Part shown: piece by piece, positions 14,988 through 22,117 of the stretch | Numbering within the stretch: position 1 is the stretch's first letter | Layout of the letters: the number at the start of each line of letters is the position of its first letter | NCBI GenBank assembly: GCA_006218025.1 | Contig: VBWA01000008.1 | Coordinates: 167,459-231,458 of the forward strand | Source of the DNA: Rhodocyclaceae bacterium | GTDB taxonomy: Bacteria; Pseudomonadota; Gammaproteobacteria; Burkholderiales; Rhodocyclaceae | Direction: 5' to 3' | Length of the DNA stretch: 64,000 bases | Program-made: the position numbers and the translations under genes | The notes under the pieces: model-generated | What the model saw: the letters and a program-made list of their open reading frames with translations, nothing else | Told to the model about the DNA's origin: nothing | The model's database searches: none

Positions 14988-15218
14988 CGTGCTTCGGCAC
15001 GGGGCTTTCCAGAGCATGGAGCGGTCCGTGCTGCGGAAAGCGAGTTATTCAAAATTGTTCCCCTGGCTATGCCAACGGGACATGAAGGTAGCTGGCCTTC
15101 TGAAACAAACAGCATCTGGCTGCAATCGGGAAACCGGTTGCCATTAAAACCCCGCCGTGGGGCGCAAGCTCCCGGCAGGGAACGAGCGCCTCCGGCGGTT
15201 TTTCGTCTGGAGGTTGCA
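14988..15218 (+). promoter_or_regulatory. structured RNA leader (long form)
   Basis: CCCCGTGC/GCACGGGG comes first, then GCTTTCC (15004-15010) with GGAAAGC (15035-15041). The signature hairpin here is GAAGG-TAGCTGG-CCTTC (15084-15100): same loop, different stem from the GCGG/CCGC copies. A stem GGCTGC..CGG/CCGGTTGCC follows. CCTCCGG (15189-15195) pairs with CTGGAGG (15207-15213), hiding the Shine-Dalgarno. Confidence 0.78.
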
Positions 15219-15875
15219 ATGGACGTTGTAATCAATCACGAGCAGGAGTTGTTCGTTGTTTCCGCTGGCAAGGGGTATTCAACCCTGGGCTTCGAGCATG
15301 TCTTCAAGCAATTGAAGCAACTCGTGGCGCGGCTGAATCTCTCGATCCAGATTCGCGAGGATGAAAAGGGAACCATCGGTCAGTACGCCGATTTTCAGCG
15401 CGCCATCAACGAGGCTGCCAAGGCAAATCTCAAGGAGACCTGGTTCAATCTCGACACTCCCGTCAAGGTTCGCCGAATCCTGGAGCAGTACCGCAGGAGC
15501 GGCAAGGCGATTCGCCTCTTCTACGGAGATGTGGAGCGGGGCGAAGACTGGCTGGAAGAAAACGACGTGGTGGGAAAAATCGGCCGCTCGTCGGGTACTT
15601 TCAAGATCCCCATTCTTCTTCAAAACGGTGAGTCATGGGGTGTCAGCATTCTCGATCACGCGATCGTCAGGCTGATGGATGTGGCAGATCGGAAGGTTCT
15701 CTGGGAGCACCCGAAATATCAGGCGCCTCAGTTGCAGATTCTCGCGAAGCGCGTTGGCGACGACCCCTATTCGGTGTTTGTCGACGGCGGTCCTCACGCA
15801 AGCTTCAGAACTTTGGCGAAGGCAGCCCAGTGGGTCGCGTTCATGGCCGGTGAGTGCATGGAAGCGCCTCAGTAG
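15219..15875 (+). CDS. conserved-looking element protein, unknown
   Basis: A 218-residue soluble protein I do not recognise. It reads as a mixed alpha/beta protein, with [18 protein letters not shown], the charged region [18 protein letters not shown], then [20 protein letters not shown] and a strand-rich second half ([30 protein letters not shown]). No catalytic motif is obvious. It sits between recT and ssb under its own long leader, so a link with element DNA processing is likely by position only. Confidence 0.7.
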   Translation: MDVVINHEQELFVVSAGKGYSTLGFEHVFKQLKQLVARLNLSIQIREDEKGTIGQYADFQRAINEAAKANLKETWFNLDTPVKVRRILEQYRRSGKAIRLFYGDVERGEDWLEENDVVGKIGRSSGTFKIPILLQNGESWGVSILDHAIVRLMDVADRKVLWEHPKYQAPQLQILAKRVGDDPYSVFVDGGPHASFRTLAKAAQWVAFMAGECMEAPQ

Positions 15876-15887
15876 TCGAGTATTTCA

Positions 15888-15961
15888 ACCAACCCGGCGG
15901 GATCGTCATGCTCCCGTCAGGGGCATGGTGTGACCGTCCTTTTCATCACAAGGAGTTCATC
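15888..15961 (+). promoter_or_regulatory. structured RNA leader (short form) of ssb
   Basis: CAACCCGGCGGGA...TCCCGTCAGGGG hairpin, then TGTGA/TCACA closing immediately before AAGGAG of ssb. Confidence 0.55.
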
Positions 15962-16369
15962 ATGCTTAACAAGGTTCAATTGATCGGTTTTCTGGGGGCT
16001 GACCCCGAGCTTCGACGCAGCAATGACAGCGATGCCATTGCGCGCGCAAATATCGCCACCAGTGAAAGCTGGAAGAAGGATGGCGAGATGCACGAAAAAA
16101 CGGAATGGCACCGTGTCGTGTTCTTCGGAAAACTCGCCGAGATTGTGGGCGACTATCTGAAGAAAGGTTCGCTGGTGTATGTCGATGGCCGTCTCCAGAC
16201 CCGTTCATGGGACAAGGATGGCGAGACTCGCTACACCACCGAAATCGTCGTCGAGAGCATGAAGATGCTCCCCAGCGGCGGTGGCAAGGCCAGGGAAGGT
16301 TCTGACGCCAGATCGGTGCCGAAAGGAAACCCCAAGGCGGCACAACCATTCGATGACGGGCCATTCTGA
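15962..16369 (+). CDS. ssb: single-stranded DNA-binding protein (plasmid-type)
   Basis: A 135-residue SSB. It opens [18 protein letters not shown], has the OB-fold pattern [15 protein letters not shown] and [15 protein letters not shown], and ends in the acidic tip DDGPF that recruits partner proteins. It is shorter than the chromosomal E. coli protein (178), typical for mobile-element SSBs. It would protect single strands made by the RecE-like nuclease or during transfer. The start is set by AAGGAGTTCATC upstream and the canonical N-terminus. Confidence 0.95.
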   Translation: MLNKVQLIGFLGADPELRRSNDSDAIARANIATSESWKKDGEMHEKTEWHRVVFFGKLAEIVGDYLKKGSLVYVDGRLQTRSWDKDGETRYTTEIVVESMKMLPSGGGKAREGSDARSVPKGNPKAAQPFDDGPF

Positions 16370-16389
16370 TGGCTTCGCGCTCAGGCACT

Positions 16390-16546
16390 GTTTTTAGCGC
16401 CTGACATTACCAACCCCACCGGGGAGTTACCCCGGTCGGGGTGCCTCTATGCCGGTGGGTAATTCACCGGCCCGCGACGGGGCCTTCCCAAGTGCCTCGC
16501 GCGGGCATTTCGGCAGGCCCCGTCCGGGCTACTCATGGAGGCAATC
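16390..16546 (+). promoter_or_regulatory. structured RNA leader of the primase gene
   Basis: GGCGC-type stem TCAGGC..GCCTGA near 16380-16404, then CAACCCCACCGGGG...CCCCGGTCGGGG and further GC-rich pairs including GGCCCCGTC/GACGGGGCC. The primase Shine-Dalgarno GGAGG is next. The arrangement is related to, but more divergent than, the other leaders. Confidence 0.5.
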
Positions 16547-17623
16547 ATGGAAGCAAAGGAAGTCAAGGCTGCTGCACATGGCCGCTGGGGCGGGATTCTC
16601 TCGGCCCTTGCGCCACAGCTTCAACCCGCACTTGATCGAGTCGGTCATCACGTTTCCTGCCCGGTGCACGGCGGCAAGGACGGATACCGTGTGTTTAATG
16701 ACGTGGATGATTCGGGAGGCGGCGTCTGCAATACCTGTGGCGTCCATCCCGATGGATTTGCCACGCTGATGTGGGTGTCCGGCATGGATTTCAGGGAAGC
16801 ACTGAAGTCCGTAGCCGAGTACCTGCGTGTCGGCATCATCGCCAGGCCGTTTGGCGGGAGAACCATTTCTCGTCAGACCCGAAAGGGCGAAGATGACGAA
16901 AAGGCGCGCCAGGCGCTTAACCGGGTCTGGAACGAGTCGATCGCCCTCTCTCATTCCGATGCTGAACCGGCCAGGTTGTATCTGGCTCGAAGAGGTATCT
17001 CGATCCGACAACCGGAAACACTCCGTCTTCACTCATCGCTCGCGTATTTCGAGGACAGAAAGGAGATCGGTACGTTTCCGGCGATGCTGGCCATGGTGCA
17101 GGGTCACGGCGGCAACGCCATCACCATTCACCGTACCTACCTGACGGCGGACGGCTACAAGGCCCCCGTCGAGTCACCAAAGAAGCTGATGCGGTATCCC
17201 AGTCAGCGGAAGCTGTCGGGCGGAGTCATCCGACTGGTGGAGGCTGGCGCCGTGCTGGCAGTGGCAGAAGGTCTGGAGACGGCTCTCGCGGTCATGGAAG
17301 GGACGAAGATGCCGGTCTGGTGCGCGGTCAATGCGTATCTGCTGGAAAACTTTTACCCGCCACCCGGCGTGAGTCAGATCCTGGTCTTCGCCGACAAGGA
17401 TCGGCCCTCGGCGCAACATCCAAGAGGGCATGGTCAGGAATCCGCCAGGCGGCTGGTACAAAGGCTCTGGGAGCGGGGTATCAAGGCCAGTGCCATTGTT
17501 CCTGCGGGTGAGATTCCCGCCGGTCAGAGGTCACTGGACTGGCTCGATGTCCTCAATCGCGATGGCAAGGCAGGTTTTCCTTCCCTGCAATCCGTTGAAC
17601 ATGCCATGCGTCGCGTTGCGTGA
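16547..17623 (+). CDS. zinc-ribbon/Toprim DNA primase
   Basis: A 358-residue plasmid-type primase. The N-terminal zinc ribbon has Cys38, His41, Cys61 and Cys64 (CPVHGG ... CNTCG). A linker with VSGMDFREALKSVAEYL follows. The Toprim domain has Glu241 in AVAEGLETALAV and the DxD pair Asp283/Asp285 in LVFADKD. It resembles the TraC/P4-alpha-like primases without a helicase domain and would make primers for element DNA. Start chosen at the second ATG (MEAKEVKAAA), with GGAGG 5 bases upstream; the earlier ATG overlaps that Shine-Dalgarno. Confidence 0.88.
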   Translation: MEAKEVKAAAHGRWGGILSALAPQLQPALDRVGHHVSCPVHGGKDGYRVFNDVDDSGGGVCNTCGVHPDGFATLMWVSGMDFREALKSVAEYLRVGIIARPFGGRTISRQTRKGEDDEKARQALNRVWNESIALSHSDAEPARLYLARRGISIRQPETLRLHSSLAYFEDRKEIGTFPAMLAMVQGHGGNAITIHRTYLTADGYKAPVESPKKLMRYPSQRKLSGGVIRLVEAGAVLAVAEGLETALAVMEGTKMPVWCAVNAYLLENFYPPPGVSQILVFADKDRPSAQHPRGHGQESARRLVQRLWERGIKASAIVPAGEIPAGQRSLDWLDVLNRDGKAGFPSLQSVEHAMRRVA

Positions 17624-17725
17624 AGGCGGTGACGCCATGGACAGGAATGCTGACGTCAGCCCGGTCGATATTGCAACCCTGCCCGGATGCATTGGGTCGG
17701 AGATCCCTCGTAACAGGAGGGCATC

Positions 17726-17878
17726 ATGAAATATCAGTACCTGGGACCACAAACCGTCGCAGAACTCGCGGACGGGAAACGGGTGCTTCTCTGCAAGGGA
17801 TCGGTGCTTCTGGTCCTGATACTCAGCGCACAACTCAAGGCGCTCGTGGAGAAGGGCCTTCTGAAGGAAATCGCATGA
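17726..17878 (+). CDS. 50-residue protein, unknown
   Basis: A small gene encoding MKYQYLGPQTVAELADGKRV, then a hydrophobic stretch (LLCKGSVLLVLILSAQL) and a basic end (VEKGLLKEIA). AACAGGAGGGCATC gives a very good ribosome-binding site. It is unlikely to be chance because it fills the space between the primase gene and the next leader and keeps the local codon style. Possibly a peripheral membrane or small regulatory protein; function unknown. Confidence 0.6.
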   Translation: MKYQYLGPQTVAELADGKRVLLCKGSVLLVLILSAQLKALVEKGLLKEIA

Positions 17879-17885
17879 ATCCGGG

Positions 17886-18110
17886 GTCCGCCGAAAGGCG
17901 GGCTTTCCAGAGCGCATCGCGAGGTGCGCTGCGGAAAGCGAAATTGTCGCTCCCGGGTAATCCAGGGGTGTCATAGGCGGTAGCTGGCCGCTCGAAACAA
18001 TCAGCAATCAACGACGCTCAGGCAACTGATCGTCATTCACAACCCCGCCGGGGCATTGACCCCGGCGACGGGCTTGGTGCCTTCGGCGGTTTTTTCGTCT
18101 GGAGGCAAGC
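17886..18110 (+). promoter_or_regulatory. structured RNA leader (long form) of the 18111/ardC unit
   Basis: GCTTTCC (17902-17908) with GGAAAGC (17933-17939); a GGGTAATCC hairpin; GCGG-TAGCTGG-CCGC (17977-17991) and GAAACAATCAGCA; a GACG/CGTC stem; CAACCCC with CCGGGG/CCCCGG; and GCCTTCGG (18079-18086) pairing with CTGGAGGC (18099-18106) over the Shine-Dalgarno. Confidence 0.78.
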
Positions 18111-18305
18111 ATGTATCACTATGAAGATGGAACGACACGCTGGCGGCGGTTCAATGGATGCGGCGATGTTCGTGCCTGCCGCGCTCCGCGCGGATGGCAA
18201 GCCAGTGCCGACTTGATCGACGTTCACCCGGTGACCGGAAAGTATCTCGGTGTATCGGACTGGTGGATCAAGGAAGTCAGGGAGGCCGGTCATGGAAAAG
18301 CCTGA
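18111..18305 (+). CDS. 64-residue protein upstream of ardC, unknown
   Basis: A small soluble protein (starts MYHYEDGTTRWRRFNGCGD, ends SDWWIKEVREAGHGKA) rich in Trp and Arg. No family recognised. It follows a strong CTGGAGGCAAGC ribosome-binding site and its last 14 bases overlap the ardC start in another frame, so the two are translationally coupled. Its small size and coupling to an antirestriction gene suggest a leader or partner protein, but this is inference. Confidence 0.65.
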   Translation: MYHYEDGTTRWRRFNGCGDVRACRAPRGWQASADLIDVHPVTGKYLGVSDWWIKEVREAGHGKA

Positions 18306-19113
18306 CTGGAACTCCCTGCTTCAACAGGTACTGACGCTGCCCGGAACGCTGTCAAAGGCGTACTCGGTATTTCACGACTACTCGCTCGGCAACGCAATCC
18401 TTGCGGCATTTCAACTGGCGGCGCGTGGTCTTCCTCTCGCCCCTATTGCCAGCTTCAATCGCTGGAAAAATCTGGGCCGAAAGGTCAGGAAAGGCGAGAA
18501 GGCCCTTTCTCTCATCATGCCGGTCACGGTCAAGAGAAAGGACAAGGACGAACACACTCAGGAAGAGGTGACGGGTGGTGCTTACATGATCTTTTTGATG
18601 AAGCGCAACTGGTTCAGTCTCGACCAGACGGAAGGCGATGTTTTCCAGCCGGAGGTGTGGACGCCGGAGTGGGATAAATCAAGAGCGCTTGTCGTGCTGG
18701 ATATTCGGGAAGTTCCGTTCGAGATGATCGACGGCAACTGCCAAGGATATGCCAAGCGCGGTGTCCGCGAGGTGGCTGTCAATCCTGTTGCCGCGATGCC
18801 ATGGAAGACACTTTTCCACGAAGTTGCGCATCACCTGCTTGGCCACACGGCCACGGGTGACGAGACGGGAGTGATGGCCGACGGCCCCACGATGCCGAAA
18901 TGCATCAAGGAGGCTGAAGCCGAGGCAACGGCCTACCTGTGCTGCGCGACCCTCGGGTTGCCAGGCATGGAGGAAAGCCGGGGCTACATCCAGAGCTGGC
19001 TCGATGGGAAGGAATTCCCGGAAAAGTCGGCGCGTCGGGTGTTTTCGGCAGCGGACAAGATTCTCAAGGCGGGTACCCAGGCCTTGAAAGAGGTGGCGAT
19101 GCGCGATGAGTAA
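18292..19113 (+). CDS. ardC: ArdC-family antirestriction protein
   Basis: A 273-residue protein with the ArdC layout. An N-terminal single-strand-DNA-binding domain (about 5-130, with LSKAYSVFHDYSLGNAILA and FNRWKNLGRKVRKGEKAL) precedes a zincin-like metallopeptidase domain. The metal site is His176-Glu177-His180 in FHEVAHHLLGH with a downstream glutamate (EAEAEATAY, about 211). ArdC proteins protect incoming single-stranded element DNA from host restriction. MEKPDWNS is chosen as start since it matches the family N-terminus and overlaps the previous gene. Context with RadC and SSB supports a role at establishment. Confidence 0.87.
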   Translation: MEKPDWNSLLQQVLTLPGTLSKAYSVFHDYSLGNAILAAFQLAARGLPLAPIASFNRWKNLGRKVRKGEKALSLIMPVTVKRKDKDEHTQEEVTGGAYMIFLMKRNWFSLDQTEGDVFQPEVWTPEWDKSRALVVLDIREVPFEMIDGNCQGYAKRGVREVAVNPVAAMPWKTLFHEVAHHLLGHTATGDETGVMADGPTMPKCIKEAEAEATAYLCCATLGLPGMEESRGYIQSWLDGKEFPEKSARRVFSAADKILKAGTQALKEVAMRDE

Positions 19114-19204
19114 TTCGCGTGTCGCCTCCCATGTTCAGGTCTGGCATGGATGGCAGGCAGCACGTTTCTAAAAGATGGAAGTGGCTTCGGCGGCTTCCAT
19201 ATTT

Positions 19205-19271
19205 ACTCCCTCAGGGGCCGTATGCGCCCCCTGGGGATGCGCACGGCCCCATTTCCTGAAAGGCAAATGAA
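19205..19271 (+). promoter_or_regulatory. hairpin leader of radC
   Basis: CAGGGGCCGT...CCCCCTGGGG and GTATGCGC/GCGCAC-type pairing lie within about 19207-19250, followed by GAAAGG before the radC ATG. It is a divergent relative of the short leaders; pairing with the Shine-Dalgarno is not evident here. Confidence 0.4.
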
Positions 19272-19880
19272 ATGGAAATGCGCACCATTGAAATGACCAA
19301 TGCCGATTTGCTGGCGGTTCTCTGTGGCCCGGCGGGTCGCGCCCTGTCAACACGTCCCCTCTCGGAAATCTTCGGGATCAGGTCGGCACGACAGACAAGC
19401 TTCATTGCAGGGGAAGAGCGGACGTCCTACGAGGCGCAGCCGCAAATCGCCGCTGCGAAGGAGCTTTACATCCGGGCAATGCAGGAAGACATGAGCAGGA
19501 CGGGCATCAATCTGGCCTCGCCCAGTGCGGCGTCGACATTCCTGTGTGGCCGGATCGGAGGCTACGAGCATGAAGTGTTCATGTGCCTGTGGATGGATGC
19601 CCGGAACCGGTTGATTGTCGCGGAAGAACTCTTTCGCGGCACGCTGACCCAGACCTCGGTCTACCCGCGGGAGGTGGTCAAGCGAGCGCTGGTGCACAAC
19701 GCGGCAGCGGTGATACTCGCTCATAACCATCCGAGCGGAGAAGCCGACCAGTCGCGGGCGGACGAAATGCTGACGACTAGCCTCAAGGCCGCGCTTGCAC
19801 TGGTGGATGTCAAGGTTCTGGACCACTTCATCGTGGCCGGGAACAAGACGCTTTCGTTCGCCGAAAGGGGACTGCTTTGA
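19272..19880 (+). CDS. radC: RadC family JAB-domain protein
   Basis: A 202-residue RadC-like protein. The JAMM metal-binding site is present: His151 and His153 in AHNHPSG and Asp164, preceded by the [16 protein letters not shown] segment. Residues 1-70 are a short non-canonical N-terminus in place of the helix-hairpin-helix of chromosomal RadC. This form is common on plasmids and integrative elements; its biochemical role is not settled (a DNA-related or isopeptidase activity has been suggested for the fold). It ends in a TTGA overlap with the next small gene. Confidence 0.9.
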   Translation: MEMRTIEMTNADLLAVLCGPAGRALSTRPLSEIFGIRSARQTSFIAGEERTSYEAQPQIAAAKELYIRAMQEDMSRTGINLASPSAASTFLCGRIGGYEHEVFMCLWMDARNRLIVAEELFRGTLTQTSVYPREVVKRALVHNAAAVILAHNHPSGEADQSRADEMLTTSLKAALALVDVKVLDHFIVAGNKTLSFAERGLL

Positions 19881-20152
19881 AAGGCAGCTTCAAGCCCTTC
19901 CGGCAGGAACTGGTTCAGGTGGTCGATCTCGACGAGCGCGGGTGGTTCAAGTCGCACGTCGAGAATCAGAACGGCCGAACGGTGTTTTCGTTCTCGAATG
20001 AGGACGGAAACACCGGCTGGCCGAGTGAAGACGGTCTGTGGCTTGTCGAGGACGGCTTCATGCGGCACGGGCGCGATACCGGCGGGCTTCTGGAGTATCT
20101 GAAGAACGCCGGAATTGCGAAACCGACTGCAACCCTGCGCGTGGAGGGCTGA
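19877..20152 (+). CDS. 91-residue protein coupled to radC, unknown
   Basis: Begins with TTG overlapping the radC stop by four bases. It is a small acidic protein ([20 protein letters not shown], then [20 protein letters not shown] and [13 protein letters not shown]). The WxV/DG-rich strand pattern suggests a compact beta-rich fold. No family recognised. Translational coupling to radC argues it is a real gene. Confidence 0.6.
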   Translation: MKGSFKPFRQELVQVVDLDERGWFKSHVENQNGRTVFSFSNEDGNTGWPSEDGLWLVEDGFMRHGRDTGGLLEYLKNAGIAKPTATLRVEG

Positions 20153-20156
20153 TGGC

Positions 20157-20402
20157 ATGAGAACTTTGCTCTCCACTCGCCGCGCCATGTTCTACCGGCT
20201 CGTCCGACAAGCCAACGAACAGTCATCGCAATGGCTGGAGGACGTGCTCAAGGACAAGACGCGGAACAAAGGGCATTTCACCGCAGTTGCTCGCCTGGCC
20301 TGCCTGCGAATCCTGGTCTGCCGCGACTACGGCATCAACAGTCCTTCGGGACTGCCGTATCCGCAGCGGAAAAAGGCGGTGCGGGCGGCGCTCGGCATCT
20401 GA
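20157..20402 (+). CDS. 81-residue basic protein, unknown
   Basis: Starts MRTLLSTRRAMFYRLVRQAN four bases after the previous stop; about 20 percent of residues are Arg or Lys. Helical segments FYRLVRQANEQSSQWLEDVL and FTAVARLACLRILVCRDYG are visible. A basic helical protein of this size could bind nucleic acid, but no motif supports that directly. It closes the radC operon before the next leader. Confidence 0.55.
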   Translation: MRTLLSTRRAMFYRLVRQANEQSSQWLEDVLKDKTRNKGHFTAVARLACLRILVCRDYGINSPSGLPYPQRKKAVRAALGI

Positions 20403-20406
20403 AGCA

Positions 20407-20471
20407 ATCCTTTCCCAACCGGGGCCACTTCCCGGTTGGGGAGTGGCCTCTCACCATTCTGGAGGTCAACA
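20407..20471 (+). promoter_or_regulatory. structured RNA leader (short form)
   Basis: CCCAACCGGGGCC...GGTTGGGG hairpin, then GGCCTC pairing with GGAGGTC-type bases over the Shine-Dalgarno before the ATG at 20472. Confidence 0.55.
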
Positions 20472-20717
20472 ATGAAACTCGATACAGGCGTCGTTCCGGT
20501 GGACGAGCAAACCTACCATGCCGTCGCGACAACTCGCGATCCGCGAACCGACGAGGGCATGGAGGGAACTCCGGCTTGCGATGTCGTCAATCAAAGCCGA
20601 ATCCGCGCTATCCAGCTTGCCCGGAAATGGGCCGGTGAAGGGTACTGGGGGTCGGTCTACAACCAGAAGACGGGAGAGTGCGTCATTGACTACGCTCCGA
20701 AGGGAGATGGACGATGA
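20472..20717 (+). CDS. 81-residue protein, unknown
   Basis: Starts MKLDTGVVPVDEQTYHAVAT after a TCTGGAGGTCAAC ribosome-binding site; contains IRAIQLARKWAGEGYWGSVYN and ends EYAPKGDGR-like. No family recognised. Its stop overlaps the ATG of the next gene (ATGA), so the two are coupled. Small, acidic-to-neutral, no membrane segment. Confidence 0.55.
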   Translation: MKLDTGVVPVDEQTYHAVATTRDPRTDEGMEGTPACDVVNQSRIRAIQLARKWAGEGYWGSVYNQKTGECVIDYAPKGDGR

Positions 20718-20908
20718 AACACATACCGACGCCTGGCGCATACCGGGAACTGTTCAAGGCAGGGCTGATCGAGCTTCTGAAAGGAAACCGGTTGTCCGAG
20801 CTTCAGCGGAAGGATGCTGAACATTACCTCCGGCTACTGGAGGATCCCAATTACAGATTCGGGATTCTCCAGAGCGGTGGCGGGTATGCGGACTTTTTCA
20901 GGAGCTAG
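20714..20908 (+). CDS. 64-residue protein, unknown
   Basis: Starts MKHIPTPGAYRELFKAGLIE by ATGA overlap with the previous gene and ends YADFFRS. The segment LLKGNRLSELQRKDAEHYLRLL in halves forms an amphipathic helix. No known domain is recognised. The support for it is the overlap with its neighbour and consistent codon use. Confidence 0.55.
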   Translation: MKHIPTPGAYRELFKAGLIELLKGNRLSELQRKDAEHYLRLLEDPNYRFGILQSGGGYADFFRS

Positions 20909-20964
20909 GCAGAGTGCCTGTTCCTGCAGGGCCGAAGCATCACCTGCCGGATCGGCATTACCGA

Positions 20965-21070
20965 GAGCGATGGCCTGAAAACGAAGCAACCATCAGCAGT
21001 ATTTCAAACCCATGCGGGCCACTCACCCCCGCAAGGGGCGATGGCTCCGCCTTTTTATTGGAGCCTGACA
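20965..21070 (+). promoter_or_regulatory. structured RNA leader (medium/short form)
   Basis: Contains AACCATCAGCAGTATTTC, like the GAAACAATCAGCA segment of the long leaders, then CCCATGCGGG...CCCGCAAGGGG. GGCTCC (21043-21048) pairs perfectly with GGAGCC (21060-21065), which is the Shine-Dalgarno of the next gene. Confidence 0.65.
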
Positions 21071-21526
21071 ATGTCACAAAACATAATCTCGGTCGATTCT
21101 GCCGAACATGCCACCCTCCTGGCCGCACTGCGCTTCTACCAGCAGAACGGCCAGGGCGAACCGTCCAGTCGGTGCGATGCGATTCACGCTATTGCGACGG
21201 ATGGCGATGTCCGGATATCACTGGATACCACCGGTATCGATGCCCTGTGCGAGCGCATCAATCTGTGCACGCCGGTGCGCTGCGTGATCGGGCTCGAAGG
21301 GGGTCTGGTAACCGGCGTCACGGCGAACGTGGAACTCGAATTCGTGGTGCTCGATTACGACGTCGAAGGCTGTGATGACGACGAAGTCATGACGGTCCCT
21401 TCCCTTTGGGGAGAAGACAAGGTCGTCGACGTCTATAAGCGTGGTTTCTACGATGCGGATGTGGCGCCCGAGTCGGTAGAGCGACTTCACGCCGCGATCG
21501 AGGCGATCATGGACGCGGAGGCCTAG
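21071..21526 (+). CDS. acidic 151-residue protein, unknown
   Basis: A strongly acidic protein (many Asp and Glu, for instance VLDYDVEGCDDDEVMTV) beginning MSQNIISVDSAEHATLLAAL. The high negative charge and strand-rich middle recall DNA-mimic proteins such as antirestriction factors, but no homologue is recognised and this remains a guess. It lies directly upstream of the gene at 21529 (2-base gap), in one unit, just before the giant methyltransferase-helicase gene. Confidence 0.6.
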   Translation: MSQNIISVDSAEHATLLAALRFYQQNGQGEPSSRCDAIHAIATDGDVRISLDTTGIDALCERINLCTPVRCVIGLEGGLVTGVTANVELEFVVLDYDVEGCDDDEVMTVPSLWGEDKVVDVYKRGFYDADVAPESVERLHAAIEAIMDAEA

Positions 21527-21528
21527 CC

Positions 21529-21879
21529 ATGGGAAACCGGTTTGATGGCTATCGCCGCCTCACGTTTCAATTCAACGATGGCTGGAAAGGGGAAGACGCG
21601 CACGAGTTCATCGGAGAATTCGTGATGCTCAAGTGCCGTGTTCGCCCACCCGGTGACCAGGAGGCTTGTTACGACGAAGCCGGGGAGCGCATCTTCACGG
21701 TGCGCGCCCCGCGTGGTCTATCCAGTGGCGACATCATCAATGCGCTTCAGGATGTATTCACGACAGCCTGTCGTTGCGAGCATGACTGTTGTGGGCACCT
21801 GCAAACCCGTGCCGGCCTGCCGAGGCGCATCAAGCGTCGCGAGTGGGTCGTCGAGGTTCGCTGCTTTCACAACATCTGA
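21529..21879 (+). CDS. 116-residue protein, unknown
   Basis: Begins MGNRFDGYRRLTFQFNDGW two bases after the previous stop. It contains four Cys residues close together (TACRCEHDCCGHLQ, about residues 82-95), which could bind a metal, and a basic segment RRIKRREWVVEV at the end. No family recognised. It is followed by the long leader of the methyltransferase-helicase gene. Confidence 0.6.
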   Translation: MGNRFDGYRRLTFQFNDGWKGEDAHEFIGEFVMLKCRVRPPGDQEACYDEAGERIFTVRAPRGLSSGDIINALQDVFTTACRCEHDCCGHLQTRAGLPRRIKRREWVVEVRCFHNI

Positions 21880-21889
21880 CCAACCCCCG

Positions 21890-22117
21890 TGCCTCGGCAC
21901 GGGGCTTACCCGGACGCACTCGGTGAGTTCGCCCCGGTAAGCCGAATTCTTCCTGTCGGGTAATCCGATGGGGTGATAGGTCGCAGCTGGCGACTTGAAA
22001 TAAACAGCAATCAGCCGGTTGTCACGGAACACCGTGACGACTTTAACCAACCCTTGCGGGCACTCATCCCCGCAAGGGGAGACGTGTCTCCAGGGGTTTT
22101 ATCTTTTGGAGACACTC
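21890..22117 (+). promoter_or_regulatory. structured RNA leader (long form) of the giant helicase gene
   Basis: CCCCGTGC/GCACGGGG, then GCTTACC (21904-21910) with GGTAAGC (21936-21942), where other copies have GCTTTCC/GGAAAGC. The signature hairpin is GTCG-CAGCTGG-CGAC (21980-21994). GTCACGG-AACA-CCGTGAC (22021-22038) follows. GTGTCTCCA (22084-22092) pairs perfectly with TGGAGACAC (22107-22115), hiding the Shine-Dalgarno three bases before the ATG. Confidence 0.82.
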
